A stretch of DNA of 64,000 nucleotides from Microbacterium sp. (GCF_031180975.1 NZ_JAPSLI010000009.1:106224-170223), one strand, 5' to 3'. Shown: positions 33,689 through 43,222, numbered from the stretch's first letter. Made by a program: numbers and translations. Notes: generated from the letters alone by a model not told the origin.

Positions 33689-36654
33689 CAGAGCCGCACC
33701 CCCCGCTCCTGGCCGGCGCTCCGACCGTCGGCGGCCGCATCCTGTCGGCGCGCCTGTGCCTGGCGGTCGACCTCAGCGCCGAGGCTGCGCAGCACGTCCA
33801 GCACCAGGCCGATCACCACCAGGTAGACACCGGCGTCGAAGATGGTCGACGAGACCAGCTCGAGGTGACCAAGCACCGGGACCTCGGCCTGCCACACAGT
33901 GCTCTGCAGCGGTGCCATACCGAAGAAAAGCGGCACGACAGCGGAGCCCGCCGCGAGGATGAGGCCACCGCCGAGCAGGCGACCGGCGTCGGCCGGCGCG
34001 GCGGCTCCGAGCTCCCACCGCCCTCCGGCGATGTAGCGCATGACGAGCGCCATCCCCGCGACAAGGCCCCCGGCGAAGCCGCCGCCGGGGCTGTTGTGCC
34101 CGGCGAACAGCAGGTAGATGGACACCACGATGATGGTGTGGAACAGGATGCGCACGATCACCTCGAGCAGAATCGAGCGGTTCTCGGCCTTGACCTGCTG
34201 CCCGCCGACCAGCCAGGCACGTGGTGCGTCGCGGTTCTCGGCGGTCTGGAAGCGCACCCCGTCGGTGGTCTCCACGAGCGGGCGTCCCGAGCGACGCCGA
34301 CGCGTCTTCGGCAGCGTGCGGGTCGCCGACAGCAGGTCGGCGCGGTGGGTGACGAAAACAAGGGATGCCACGCCGGTGGCGGCCAGCACGAGCACACTGA
34401 GCTCGCCCATGGTGTCCCATCCACGGAGGTCGACCAGCGCCACGTTCACGACGTTGCGGCCGTGTCCGAGCTCATATGCCATTTCCGGAAAGTTCACCGA
34501 GATCGGCTCGGCGACGCGCGCCTGGGTGGCCACGATCGCGACGAACGCCATCGACACCCCGACCGCGATGGCGAGCACCGCCCGCGGCGCGCGCCCGACC
34601 GAGGCGTTGTGCTCGCCGAGGCGGGCCGGCAGACGGCGCAGCACCAGCGCGAACGTGACCAGGGTCACGGTCTCGACGAGGATCTGGGTGAGGGCGAGGT
34701 CGGGCGCGCCGCCGGTGGCGAACAGCACGACCATGCCGAGGCCGGTCACCGACACGAGCACCGCGCCGGTGTACCGCTTGCGGGCGCGCACCGCCACGAC
34801 CGCTGCGGCGGCCATGATCGGTGCGACCACCAGCTGTACCGGCGTGTGCCAGGCGGACAGTTCGACGCGTTCTGGGGCCGCCGCGACCAGCGCCGTGCCC
34901 TCGGCGGCGACCAGCACGATGAAGATCGTCCCGACGTAGAGCGGAAGCGAACCGCGCTGGGTCACGCTGGTGACCAGCACCGAAAGACGGTCGACACCCC
35001 TGACCACGGCGTAGTAGGCGTCTCCGGCGGTGAAGGGCAGCAGTCGCGCGCCCTGTGCCGCCCCGGAGCGGGCGCCGATCAGGAAGAGTCCGAGGCCGAG
35101 CAGCACGGCGGCCGCCGACACGAACAAGGCAGGTTCCACTCCGTGCCAGAGCGCGAGATGGGCGAGACCGTGTTCGGCCTCGGTCGAAGGCGGGAGGCTC
35201 ACGGCGTATCGTCGCAGCGCGACGTCCAGCGCGGGCGCGCCGATGCCGCAGGCGATGGCGAGCCCCGCGAGCAGGATGGGCGCTGAGAGGAAGCCGACCG
35301 GCGGATCAGGCCATGCCGTGTCCGGCATACTCTCGCCGTCCGCGTCCCTCTTGCGCCAGAACGCACCCCAGACGAAGCGGATGCCGTACGCCGCCGTCAG
35401 CACGGAGCCGAGCACCACGCCGGCGAGCGCGACGAAGCCCCACGCGGACCCGGCCAGCCATTCGTCGATCAGCGCGGTGAGCCCGGCTTCCTTGGCGACG
35501 AAGCCGATCGTGGGCGCGACGCCCATCATCGAGGCGACCGAGATGATCGCCGCGGTGGTCATCACCGGCGCCTGCCTCCCGACGCCGGACAGCTCGCGGA
35601 TGTCACGCGTGGACAGCTGGCGGTCGATCACACCGACGATGAGGAACAGCGCCGACTTGAAGAGTGCGTGCGCGACGACGAGGGCGATGCCCGCGAGTGC
35701 GACGGCGGGCGTGCCGAACCCGAGCATGACGGCGAAGAAGCCGAGCTGGCTGACGGTGCCGAAGGCGAGGATGCGCTTGAGGTCGGTCTCGCGGAACGCC
35801 TGCCATCCTCCGAGCAGCATGGTGAGCACGCCGAGTCCGATCACCATGGGCTTCCACGGTGCGACGGTGGCGAACCCGGGCGCGAGTCGGGCGATGAGGT
35901 AGATGCCGGCCTTCACCATCGCTGCCGCGTGCAGGTAGGCGCTGACCGGGGTGGGAGCGGCCATCGCACCTGGTAGCCAGAAGTGGAAGGGGAACAGCGC
36001 CGACTTGCTGACCGCGCCGACCAGGAGCATCACGACCGCGGCGTCCACCACCGGACCGGTCGGCGCCATCGCGATCAGCTCCCGGATGCTGGCGGTGCCG
36101 GCATCCACCACCAGCACGATCGCGCCGACGAACATCACCAGCCCGCCCAGGGTGGTGACGAGCAGCGCCTGCAGCGCCGCGCGGCGGCTGGCGGCGCGGC
36201 GGCGGTAGTGCCCGATCAGCAGATAGGAGAGGATGCTGGTCAGCTCCCAGAACATGACCAGCATGATCAGGTCGTCGGTGAGCACCAGGCCGTACATCGC
36301 GCCGGCGAAGGCGAGCAGCACGCCGGCGAACGGACCGACGCCCGTCGCGTCGTCGTGGAAGTACCAGCGGCAGTACATCAGCACCAGGGCGCCGACGCCG
36401 GTGACGATGAGGGTGAGCACCCAGCCGAGCACGTCCATGCGCAGTGAGAGGTGCAGGCCGAGCTGCGGGATCCACGCGTAGTCGGTGAACGGCACCGTGT
36501 CGGGGTCGAGCACGGCCGGGGTGCGCATCACCGCGTGCACGAAGGCCGCGGCAGGCACGAGCGCGCCGATGAAGAACGCCCGGGCTCCCAGCCAGCGCAC
36601 CAGCACGGGCAGCAAGAGGGCCCCCGCGAGGAACACGGCGAGGAGCAACGGCAT
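33688..36654 (-). CDS. mrpA: Na+/H+ antiporter subunit A fused to subunit B (MrpAB/MnhAB)
   Basis: 988 residues. The first 500 are MrpA/NuoL-like, with VMFWELTSILSYLLIGHY (Glu in helix 5), SALFPFHFWLPGAMAAPTPVSAYLHAA and LKRILAFGTVSQLGF. The region around 650-770 is the MrpA C-terminal extension. The last 165 residues, after QQVKAENRSILLEVIVRILFHT, are a complete MrpB domain with the family block LFAGHNSPGGGFAGGL. This A-B fusion is common in Actinobacteria. First gene of the operon; it exports Na+ (or K+) in exchange for protons in pH and salt stress. Confidence 0.95.
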   Translation of the reverse strand: MPLLLAVFLAGALLLPVLVRWLGARAFFIGALVPAAAFVHAVMRTPAVLDPDTVPFTDYAWIPQLGLHLSLRMDVLGWVLTLIVTGVGALVLMYCRWYFHDDATGVGPFAGVLLAFAGAMYGLVLTDDLIMLVMFWELTSILSYLLIGHYRRRAASRRAALQALLVTTLGGLVMFVGAIVLVVDAGTASIRELIAMAPTGPVVDAAVVMLLVGAVSKSALFPFHFWLPGAMAAPTPVSAYLHAAAMVKAGIYLIARLAPGFATVAPWKPMVIGLGVLTMLLGGWQAFRETDLKRILAFGTVSQLGFFAVMLGFGTPAVALAGIALVVAHALFKSALFLIVGVIDRQLSTRDIRELSGVGRQAPVMTTAAIISVASMMGVAPTIGFVAKEAGLTALIDEWLAGSAWGFVALAGVVLGSVLTAAYGIRFVWGAFWRKRDADGESMPDTAWPDPPVGFLSAPILLAGLAIACGIGAPALDVALRRYAVSLPPSTEAEHGLAHLALWHGVEPALFVSAAAVLLGLGLFLIGARSGAAQGARLLPFTAGDAYYAVVRGVDRLSVLVTSVTQRGSLPLYVGTIFIVLVAAEGTALVAAAPERVELSAWHTPVQLVVAPIMAAAAVVAVRARKRYTGAVLVSVTGLGMVVLFATGGAPDLALTQILVETVTLVTFALVLRRLPARLGEHNASVGRAPRAVLAIAVGVSMAFVAIVATQARVAEPISVNFPEMAYELGHGRNVVNVALVDLRGWDTMGELSVLVLAATGVASLVFVTHRADLLSATRTLPKTRRRRSGRPLVETTDGVRFQTAENRDAPRAWLVGGQQVKAENRSILLEVIVRILFHTIIVVSIYLLFAGHNSPGGGFAGGLVAGMALVMRYIAGGRWELGAAAPADAGRLLGGGLILAAGSAVVPLFFGMAPLQSTVWQAEVPVLGHLELVSSTIFDAGVYLVVIGLVLDVLRSLGAEVDRQAQARRQDAAADGRSAGQERGVRL

Positions 36655-36710
36655 CGGCGGCTCCTCTGTCGCGTCGGGGCCTCTCGGCGCGGCGGGCGTT
36701 CGCCCTCAGT

Positions 36711-37784
36711 CTACGCGGCGGGCGGTGCCGCCGTCGTGCCGGGGCGGAACGTGCACGCGAAGTGCACCGACCGACCGGGCTCCCCCGCCAGCATCCTGGC
36801 GACCTGCTCCCCGGCCGCGCGCCCCTTCTCGAGTGCCGGCTGCTGGATGGTGGTGAGGCGCTGCCCGCCGAGTCCGTCGACGGCGATGCCGTCGAATCCG
36901 ACCACGGTGAGGTCGTCGGGCACGCGCAGCCCGCACTCCTGCGCGGCCCGGATGGCGCCCACGGCCAGCAGGTCGCTCTGCGCCAGGATCGCCGTCGGCC
37001 GGTCCGCACGCAGTTCGCCGGCGTCGTCGAGCAGCAGCGCGCGGGCCGCGATCATGCCCTCGTCGATCAGACTTCCGGCCGCGCTCACCGCCGGTGCGTC
37101 CGGGAACACCTCGCGCAGACCCGCCAGCCGGTCCAGCGCCACCTCGACGGTCGCGGTGGCCAGACGCTCGACCGTCACCGGGCCGCGGATGCGCTCGATC
37201 TCCAGCGCCAGGGTGATGATGCCCACCCGGCTGTGCCCGAGATCTGCGACATGACGCGCCATGGTCGCGGAAGCGGCCCTGTTGTCGAGCGTGATCTCCG
37301 GCATCCCTTCGACGCCGGTGCCTTCGATGACCACCACCGGCAGTCCTCGTCCCCGCACCCCCTCGACCGCCTCGCGCGTGCGGGTCGAGCAGCCGAGCAG
37401 CACCAGCGCGTCGACCGGCGCCTCCGCGATCGGCGGCGCTTCGGGCACGCGCGGGTCGTCGCGCAGCAGCAGGAGCCCGACGCTGGCATCCGCGAGCGCC
37501 TCGGTGAGCCCCTCCATCAGCACCGTCGTCACCGGGTCGAGGAAGGCGTGCCGCAGGTCGGCGCCGAGCACCACCCCGACGATGCCGCTGCGCCCCAGCC
37601 GCAGCGAGGCCGCGCGCGGGTCGGGCCCGGAGTAGCCGAGATCGGCGGCGGCGGCGAGCACCTTCTCGCGGGTCGCGTCGGCGACCTTGACCTTGCCGCT
37701 GAACACGACGGATGCCGTCGACGTGGACACCCCGGCGGCGCGCGCGACGTCGGCGATGGTCGCACGGCGGCGGGTGTTCGTCAT
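36711..37784 (-). CDS. LacI family transcriptional regulator
   Basis: 357 residues. The N-terminal helix-turn-helix reads ATIADVARAAGVSTSTASVVFSGKVKVADATREKVLAAAADLGY (residues 8-51 in pieces). A periplasmic-binding-protein-like sensor domain of about 290 residues follows. The usual second-half motif VVGFDGIAVDGLGGQRLTTIQQP is present near the end. It diverges from an MFS transporter gene with a palindrome between them, so it probably controls that gene and itself. TACCCT, 6 nt before the ATG, indicates a leaderless start. Confidence 0.92.
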   Translation of the reverse strand: MTNTRRRATIADVARAAGVSTSTASVVFSGKVKVADATREKVLAAAADLGYSGPDPRAASLRLGRSGIVGVVLGADLRHAFLDPVTTVLMEGLTEALADASVGLLLLRDDPRVPEAPPIAEAPVDALVLLGCSTRTREAVEGVRGRGLPVVVIEGTGVEGMPEITLDNRAASATMARHVADLGHSRVGIITLALEIERIRGPVTVERLATATVEVALDRLAGLREVFPDAPAVSAAGSLIDEGMIAARALLLDDAGELRADRPTAILAQSDLLAVGAIRAAQECGLRVPDDLTVVGFDGIAVDGLGGQRLTTIQQPALEKGRAAGEQVARMLAGEPGRSVHFACTFRPGTTAAPPAA

Positions 37785-37790
37785 CTACCG

Positions 37791-37796
37791 AGGGTA
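37791..37796 (-). promoter_or_regulatory. -10 hexamer of the lacI-type gene, leaderless
   Basis: TACCCT on the minus strand, 6 nt before the ATG at 37784. Confidence 0.4.
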
Positions 37797-37837
37797 ACCC
37801 GGGCGGGGCGGGGCGTCGCCGCCTGTGGCGGAGTCTT

Positions 37838-37857
37838 TCGAATCGATTCGATACGAT
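37838..37857. promoter_or_regulatory. LacI-type operator overlapping the MFS promoter
   Basis: TCGAATCGATTCGA (37838-37851) is a perfect 14-bp palindrome abutting the -10 TACGAT (37852-37857) of the MFS gene, whose ATG is 6 nt further on. The divergent LacI protein is the likely ligand. AT-rich centre and CG core fit LacI half-sites. Confidence 0.65.
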
Positions 37858-37863
37858 GGTGCG

Positions 37864-39093
37864 ATGGACACCGCCCTGACCCGCTCGCAGTTCGTGCGCT
37901 GGCGCGCCGCGATCTTCGCGATCTTCCTCGCCAGCGGGCTGTCGATCGCGACGTGGGCGTCGCGGGTGCCCAGCATCGGCGAGGCGCTGCAGATCGACAA
38001 AGCGCAGATCGGCCTGCTGCTGCTCGGCATGGGCATCGCCTCGATCGTCGGCATCTCCACGAGCCCCGCCGTGATGGCCCGCACCGGCGCGCGGCTCGGG
38101 ATGCTGCTGACGATGATCGCCGTCGCGGCCGGGGTCGCCCTGGTCGGCGTGGGCGCCGAGGTGTTCGGCTCCGCAGCGGTGGTGGTCTGCGGGCTCGTGC
38201 TGTTCGGCTTCGGCAACGGATCGCTGGACGTCATGATGAACGTCGAGGCGACGGCGGTCGAGCAGCAGATGGGCAGAACGATCCTGCCGGTGTTCCACGC
38301 GTTCTTCAGCTTCGGCACCGTGATCGGCGCCGGTATCGGCGCACTGGCGGCGCAGGCGGGCGTCGGTGTCGCGTTGCACGCGGTGGTCATCGGCGCCGTG
38401 ATCCTCGCGGCCGCGGTGGTCTGCTTCTTCCAGGTCCCCGCCCGCGAGGCCGCGCTCGATCCCGCCCCCGACGAGAAGCCGGACTGGCGCGAGCGCATGC
38501 ACACCGCACTCGAGGCGTGGCGCGAGCCGCGGACCTACGCACTCGGCGTGGTCATGCTCGGCATGTCTTTCGCCGAGGGTGGCGCGAACGACTGGATCGC
38601 GCTCGGCGTCGTCGAGGGACACCATGCGGATGCCGGCATGGGCGCCCTCGCCCTGGCCGTGTTCTCGGTCGGGATGACTGTCGTACGACTGGCCGGCGGT
38701 CCGCTGGTCGACCGGTTCGGACGTGTCGCAGTGCTGCGCGTCCTGGCGGTCGCGGCGGCGGGCGGCATCCTGCTGTTCATCCTCGCCGAGCCGTTGCCAC
38801 TGGTGCTGCTGGGTGCGGCGCTGTGGGGCGTCGGCGCCTCGCTCGGCTTCCCGCTCGGGATGTCGGCGGCCGCAGATGACCCCGCCATGGCGGCGGCACG
38901 GGTGAGCGCGGCGGCGACGATCGGCTACATCGCCTTCCTGGGCGGCCCGCCGGTCCTCGGTCTGATCAGCGTGCACATCGGTCTGCTGAACACGCTGTTC
39001 ATCCTGGTGGCGCTCGTCGTGATGTCCGGGCTGTTCTCGGGGTCGGCGCGCCCGCTCCCCCAGCCGGAACCCGCGCGGACCGCGACGAAGTAG
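37864..39093 (+). CDS. MFS transporter
   Basis: 409 residues, 12 membrane segments in two halves of six. The first half contains SIATWASRVPSIGEALQIDKAQIGLLLLGMG and the second FAEGGANDWIALGVVEGH, both typical of the YbjJ-like MFS group. The inter-domain loop lies near residues 195-215. Substrate unknown; divergent LacI control suggests a sugar or sugar derivative. The upstream ATG that would extend the protein lies before the promoter and was not used. Confidence 0.9.
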   Translation: MDTALTRSQFVRWRAAIFAIFLASGLSIATWASRVPSIGEALQIDKAQIGLLLLGMGIASIVGISTSPAVMARTGARLGMLLTMIAVAAGVALVGVGAEVFGSAAVVVCGLVLFGFGNGSLDVMMNVEATAVEQQMGRTILPVFHAFFSFGTVIGAGIGALAAQAGVGVALHAVVIGAVILAAAVVCFFQVPAREAALDPAPDEKPDWRERMHTALEAWREPRTYALGVVMLGMSFAEGGANDWIALGVVEGHHADAGMGALALAVFSVGMTVVRLAGGPLVDRFGRVAVLRVLAVAAAGGILLFILAEPLPLVLLGAALWGVGASLGFPLGMSAAADDPAMAAARVSAAATIGYIAFLGGPPVLGLISVHIGLLNTLFILVALVVMSGLFSGSARPLPQPEPARTATK

Positions 39094-39096
39094 GCT
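39091..39096 (+). promoter_or_regulatory. -10 hexamer of nucS, made from the upstream stop codon
   Basis: TAGGCT; the TAG is the stop codon of the MFS gene (39091-39093). GTG start of nucS follows after 6 nt. Confidence 0.5.
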
Positions 39097-39102
39097 CGTC
39101 GG

Positions 39103-39798
39103 GTGCGTCTCGTCATCGCCCGCTGCTCCGTCGACTACACCGGTCGCCTCAATGCCCACCTGCCCCTGGCCACCCGCCTGCTGGTGCACAAGGGCGACGG
39201 CAGTCTGCTCGTGCACTCGGACGGCGGCAGCTATAAGCCGCTGAACTGGATGAGCCCGCCGTGCTCGCTCGCCACCGAGGAGCCCGGCGAGGAGGAGTCG
39301 GCGGCCGGCGTCCGTGAGGTATGGCGGGTGACCCACAAGAAGACCGGCGACGCGCTGCGCGTGCAGATCTACGACATCGTGCACGACTCCAGCCACGACC
39401 TGGGGATCGATCCCGGCCTGCAGAAGGACGGCGTGGAGGCCGACCTGCAGCGGCTGCTCGCCGAGCAGGTCGAGTTGATCTCCGAGGGCGCGACCCTGGT
39501 CCGCCGCGAATACCCGACCGCGATCGGCCCGGTCGACCTGCTGGTGCGGGATGCCGACGGCGCCGCGATCGCGGTGGAGGTGAAGCGCCGCGGTGACATC
39601 GACGGCGTCGAGCAGCTCACCCGCTACCTGGAACTGCTGGGGCGGGATCCGCACCTGGCCCCGGTGCAGGGCGTGTTCGCCGCCCAGGAGATCAAGCCGC
39701 AGGCGCGGGTGCTCGCCGAGGATCGCGGCATCCGTTGCCTCGTGCTCGACTACGAGGACATGAAGGGTCTCGAGTCGGGGATTCCGCGACTGTTCTGA
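39103..39798 (+). CDS. nucS: Endonuclease NucS (non-canonical mismatch repair)
   Basis: 231 residues from a GTG. N-terminal DNA-binding and dimerisation domain ([16 protein letters not shown]) and C-terminal RecB-like nuclease domain. The latter has the active-site residues in GPVDLLVRD and [25 protein letters not shown] (Asp, then Glu-x-Lys). A C-terminal beta-clamp-like tail GIPRLF ends the protein. In Actinobacteria, which lack MutS/MutL, NucS cuts mismatched DNA and lowers mutation rates. Probably leaderless, with a -10 that overlaps the preceding stop codon. Confidence 0.96.
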   Translation: MRLVIARCSVDYTGRLNAHLPLATRLLVHKGDGSLLVHSDGGSYKPLNWMSPPCSLATEEPGEEESAAGVREVWRVTHKKTGDALRVQIYDIVHDSSHDLGIDPGLQKDGVEADLQRLLAEQVELISEGATLVRREYPTAIGPVDLLVRDADGAAIAVEVKRRGDIDGVEQLTRYLELLGRDPHLAPVQGVFAAQEIKPQARVLAEDRGIRCLVLDYEDMKGLESGIPRLF

Positions 39799-39880
39799 CG
39801 CCGCCCAAGTCGGGTCTCAGTCTCGGGCGGAGCGGAACAGCGACCGCAGCACGAAGAAGACGACCACCCCGCCCTCAGCC

Positions 39881-41533
39881 CTACCCGGGGGTGGGGATGA
39901 ACATGACGCGTCGGGTGGGGTGGTCGGTGTAGTGGCGGCCGAGGGGGCTGGTCCAGTGGATGGAGCCGTCCGCGGTCTGACGCGCGGTCCACCGGTGTGC
40001 GTCGGGCACGTCGGGGTGTTTGAGGGCGTGGTGGGTGAGGCAGAGGTGGCTCAGGTTGTCGGTGGCGGTGGGGCCGCCGAGGGCGTGGTCGTGGTTGTGG
40101 TCGATCTGGCAGCGGTAGACGGGCATGCGGCAGCCGGGGAACCGGCAATGCTGGTCGCGGGCGCGCAGGAACCTGCGCATCGGCTCCGTGGGCGTGTAGG
40201 TGTCGGTGCTGGTGACCAGGCCGGTGGGGTCCAGGAACAGGCGGGTCCAGCCGGTGTGGTTCCCGGCAAGATGGCGGGCGATGTCCGGGTCGAGCGGCCC
40301 GTGCCCGTCGAGGGAGGCGGGGTGGTCGTCGGCGCCGGTGAGGGTGGTGGCGTTCACGGTGATCTGGATGCGGGCGGTGATGTTGCCCAGTGCGGGGCCG
40401 TGCACGGTGGACGGGTCGGTGGTGAGCAGCAGGTCGGTGAGCAGGTCCGCCCGCATCTGATCCAACGTGCGGGTATCCGCTGAGAAATGGATCACATCGG
40501 GATGCTCCCCCGCGTCGGCACGCACCCGAGCCAGAATGCCGGCCACTTCGGGGTCGTTCATCCACTCCCACGGATCCTCTCCGGCAGACTCCGCGCCGGG
40601 TGGGGAGCCGCGGTCGCATCCGGGCGGTGGGGGTGGGAAGGGGTCGGTGGTGAACGTGTCCCCGTCACCGAAGATCACGTCCGCCGCAGCCTCACGGTCG
40701 CCGTCGGCGGGCGTGGCGTCCGTCTCAGCGTCTGCTTCCGCTTCCGGCTCTTCCGCGGCCTCGGACCCGCTCTCGTCGTCGTCGGTGATGACCGGTTCGG
40801 GTTCGTCCTGTGCGGCGTCGGTGTGGGCGCGGTGTTCGGCTTCGGCGAGGCGGATGGCGAGCAGGATGGCGTCGATGTCGGGTTCCCAGTCGGCTTCCTG
40901 CGCGATGCGGGTGAGCCGGTCATGGATCGCCATCGCCAAATACTCCGGCAGGATCGCGGTCAACAACGCCAACCCGTCCCCGACCGAGCGCACCGTCACG
41001 CTCCGTTCGGCTTTGGCGTTGCGGTGCCGTTCGGTCACGCTCTGCCCGGCCAGGGCGGCGGCGACCTGCCGGGCGTGCGCCCGCGTCCGCATCGGGGAGT
41101 CGGTCTCGGCGACCACCAGCACCGCGGCCTGGTACAGGTCGATCACGTCCGGGTCGGCCTGGCCGGCGCGGATCGCGGCAGTGATCGGGGACAGGGCGCG
41201 GGCGATCTCCCGGGCATGCGCGGCGTCGATCCGACCCTCCTCGAACGCAGCCCGCACCGCGGGCAGCTCGTCCATGACGGTCGCCGCGTCCAGGAACGCG
41301 TACTCGACCGCCCCCTTCGACACCCGCCCAGCCGCGGAGTACTCCGCCACCATCGACCGGTAGGTCGAATCCCGATGCGCCGGATTCTCACGGATGTCCT
41401 CATCCAGCATCCGCATCCGCTCCGCCGCCAACCCCGCCAACCGAGCCTCCAACTTCGCGATCTCACGACGAGTGGACACCCACTCATCCAGCAGCGCCTC
41501 CCGCCGCTCGAGATCCAGAAGCTCCATCGCCAT
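39881..41533 (-). CDS. DUF222 and HNH endonuclease domain protein (13E12 type)
   Basis: 550 residues. The N-terminal two thirds are the helical DUF222 domain (EARLAGLAAERMRM, SMVAEYSAAGRVSKGAVEYAFLDAATVMDELP). An acidic Asp/Glu/Ala-rich linker occupies about residues 245-330. The C-terminal HNH nuclease motif shows CRFPGCRMPVYRCQIDHNHDHALGGPT...NLSHLCLTHHALKH. These genes occur in many copies in Actinobacteria and several are DNA-damage inducible. The start at 41533 fits TAAACT 6 nt upstream and an SOS-box-like site just beyond. An ATG two codons in is an alternative. Confidence 0.92.
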   Translation of the reverse strand: MAMELLDLERREALLDEWVSTRREIAKLEARLAGLAAERMRMLDEDIRENPAHRDSTYRSMVAEYSAAGRVSKGAVEYAFLDAATVMDELPAVRAAFEEGRIDAAHAREIARALSPITAAIRAGQADPDVIDLYQAAVLVVAETDSPMRTRAHARQVAAALAGQSVTERHRNAKAERSVTVRSVGDGLALLTAILPEYLAMAIHDRLTRIAQEADWEPDIDAILLAIRLAEAEHRAHTDAAQDEPEPVITDDDESGSEAAEEPEAEADAETDATPADGDREAAADVIFGDGDTFTTDPFPPPPPGCDRGSPPGAESAGEDPWEWMNDPEVAGILARVRADAGEHPDVIHFSADTRTLDQMRADLLTDLLLTTDPSTVHGPALGNITARIQITVNATTLTGADDHPASLDGHGPLDPDIARHLAGNHTGWTRLFLDPTGLVTSTDTYTPTEPMRRFLRARDQHCRFPGCRMPVYRCQIDHNHDHALGGPTATDNLSHLCLTHHALKHPDVPDAHRWTARQTADGSIHWTSPLGRHYTDHPTRRVMFIPTPG

Positions 41534-41539
41534 ACAACC

Positions 41540-41559
41540 AGTTTAGAACATATGTACGA
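41540..41559 (-). promoter_or_regulatory. SOS (LexA)-box-like site and -10 of the DUF222/HNH gene
   Basis: The -10 TAAACT (minus strand, 41540-41545) is 6 nt from the ATG. Directly upstream, 41544-41559 matches the actinobacterial LexA consensus TCGAACATATGTTCGA at 14 of 16 positions. Binding here would block the -10. Confidence 0.6.
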
Positions 41560-41588
41560 CGCCGGCAAGGATTTCGCGCAGGAATCTC

Positions 41589-41594
41589 TAGGCT
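41589..41594 (+). promoter_or_regulatory. -10 hexamer of the HAD phosphatase gene, leaderless
   Basis: TAGGCT, 6 nt before the ATG at 41601. Confidence 0.4.
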
Positions 41595-41600
41595 GTTTCC

Positions 41601-42284
41601 ATGGCCGTCTCCCCTTATTCCTGCATCCTCTGGGACGTCGACGGCACGATCGCCGATGCGTCCGCCGGCATCCTTCCCCGCCTGCGCCAGGTGTTCGCGT
41701 CGTACGGCCTGCCCGACCCCGCACCGGAGTCGCTCGTGCAGTGGATCGGGCCGCCGATGTTCGAGTCCTTCCAGCTGCGCGCCGGCATGACGCCCGAGCA
41801 GGCGCAGGAAGCGGTCGGGCGGTATCGCGCACTCGCCGCGGCCGACGGGTACGCCTCGTCGGTGACGATCTACCCCGGGATCGCCCAGCTGCTGCGCGAG
41901 ATCGCGGATGCCGGCATCCCGCAGGCCACCGCGAGCACCAAGCCCGAGAACCAGGTGCGCGCGATCCTCGAGCACTACCGCCTCATCGGCTCGTTCACTG
42001 CCATCTCGGCCGCCCGCCCCGGCATCGCCGGCCAAACTGACGGCAAGTCCCAGGTGGTGGCGTGGGCGCTCGAGCGTCTCGCCGCCGCGGGGGCCGATGT
42101 CAGCTCCCCCGTGCTCGTCGGCGACCGACACCACGACGTCGATGGAGGCGCCGAGCACGGCATCCCGGTCATCTTCGCGGAGTGGGGATTCGGTGAGCCG
42201 GAGGAAGCCGACGGCGCCACCCACCGCGCGGCCGACCCCGACGCCCTGCGCGTCCTGCTGCTCGGAGCTCCGGCCCGACGCTAG
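41601..42284 (+). CDS. HAD family hydrolase (phosphoglycolate phosphatase-like)
   Basis: 227 residues. HAD motif I is LWDVDGTIADA (nucleophile Asp12, acid/base Asp14). Motif II is the TASTKP region, motif III the K of TDGKSQV, and motif IV is VLVGDRHHDVDGGAEHGI. The cap domain of about 75 residues after motif I marks subclass IA, as in Gph and PpaX. It should remove phosphate from a small phosphorylated metabolite. Its stop overlaps that of the converging alpha/beta hydrolase by 4 bp. Confidence 0.9.
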   Translation: MAVSPYSCILWDVDGTIADASAGILPRLRQVFASYGLPDPAPESLVQWIGPPMFESFQLRAGMTPEQAQEAVGRYRALAAADGYASSVTIYPGIAQLLREIADAGIPQATASTKPENQVRAILEHYRLIGSFTAISAARPGIAGQTDGKSQVVAWALERLAAAGADVSSPVLVGDRHHDVDGGAEHGIPVIFAEWGFGEPEEADGATHRAADPDALRVLLLGAPARR

Positions 42285-43201
42285 TCGCGGCCCGCCTCGA
42301 TCGCCGCCGCCACGGCCTCGGGCTGGTCGAGATGCGGGATGTGACCGGCGTCCTCGATCACGTACACCTCGGCCTGTGGCATCCGCTCCCCCAGCGCACG
42401 AGCGGATGCCACAGTCATGAGGGCGTCCCCCTCCCCCACCACGAACGCGGTGCGGACGCCGCTGCCGACGAGATCGTCGTCCAGCCGCATCTCGGGACGC
42501 CAGCCGCGCAGCGTCGTCACCTCCCGCAGGATCTCGCGGTTGGCCGCCGCCCAGCCCGGCATCCGCATCGCCGCCAGCGCGACTTCGAGGATGTCGTCCG
42601 GGACCCGCTCCGGGTGTGCGAGGTATCCGCCGAAAGCCTTCCTCCGGACGCTCTCGGTGTCGCGCGGCATCATCCGGGAGACCGCCGCGCCGATCCCCGG
42701 CGTCGCCCACAGGCGGAGGAACAGGCCCGGATCGGGGAACAGCCCGCCCGCCGCGCCGGCCAGAACGAGCCGCTGGACGCGGTGCGGATGCGCGGTCGCG
42801 AAAGCGATCGCGACGAAGCCGCCCATCGACCCGGCGACCAGTTCGACGCGGTCGAGGCCGAGCCCGTCGAGCAGGCCGGCCACCCAGTCCGCCGAGTCGC
42901 GGCGGAATCCACGCGCCCGCAGGTCGCGCGGGTCGGACAGGCCGAACCCGGGCCGGTCAGGGATCAGCACGCGACCCGAAAGCCGTCCCGCCAGCGGCGC
43001 CCACTCGGCGGTCACACCGACCCCTCCGTGGATGAGGAGGGTGGCGGTGCCCGTCCCGACGTGGAGCACGGCGGTCGAGCGCCCCTCCGCGTCGACGATC
43101 GCGCGCTCCTCGGCGTGGAAGCCGCGCATCTGGAAGACCTCTCGGCGCAGACGGCGGAAGCGCGCCCGCTCGTCGAGGTCCTCCGAGACTTGGGTCGACA
43201 T
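42281..43201 (-). CDS. Alpha/beta hydrolase
   Basis: 306 residues from the ATG at 43201, with AGGAG 5 nt before it. The core shows LLIHGGVGVTAEW (oxyanion), LVAGSMGGFVAIAFA (nucleophile Ser in G-S-M-G-G), VVGEGDALM (acid) and EDAGHIPHLDQP (His). It has a lid of about 60 residues in the middle. It diverges from a TetR gene with a near-perfect 25-bp dyad between them, so it is probably induced by the TetR ligand. An ester or haloalkane-like substrate is possible. Confidence 0.9.
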   Translation of the reverse strand: MSTQVSEDLDERARFRRLRREVFQMRGFHAEERAIVDAEGRSTAVLHVGTGTATLLIHGGVGVTAEWAPLAGRLSGRVLIPDRPGFGLSDPRDLRARGFRRDSADWVAGLLDGLGLDRVELVAGSMGGFVAIAFATAHPHRVQRLVLAGAAGGLFPDPGLFLRLWATPGIGAAVSRMMPRDTESVRRKAFGGYLAHPERVPDDILEVALAAMRMPGWAAANREILREVTTLRGWRPEMRLDDDLVGSGVRTAFVVGEGDALMTVASARALGERMPQAEVYVIEDAGHIPHLDQPEAVAAAIEAGRD

Positions 43202-43222
43202 GATTACTCCTGCGCGTCGCAT

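Noticed and set aside
36706..39654. 982-codon minus-strand open frame over LacI, MFS and nucS
   Set aside because: It shares bases with three genes with clear family motifs and is a high-GC artefact.
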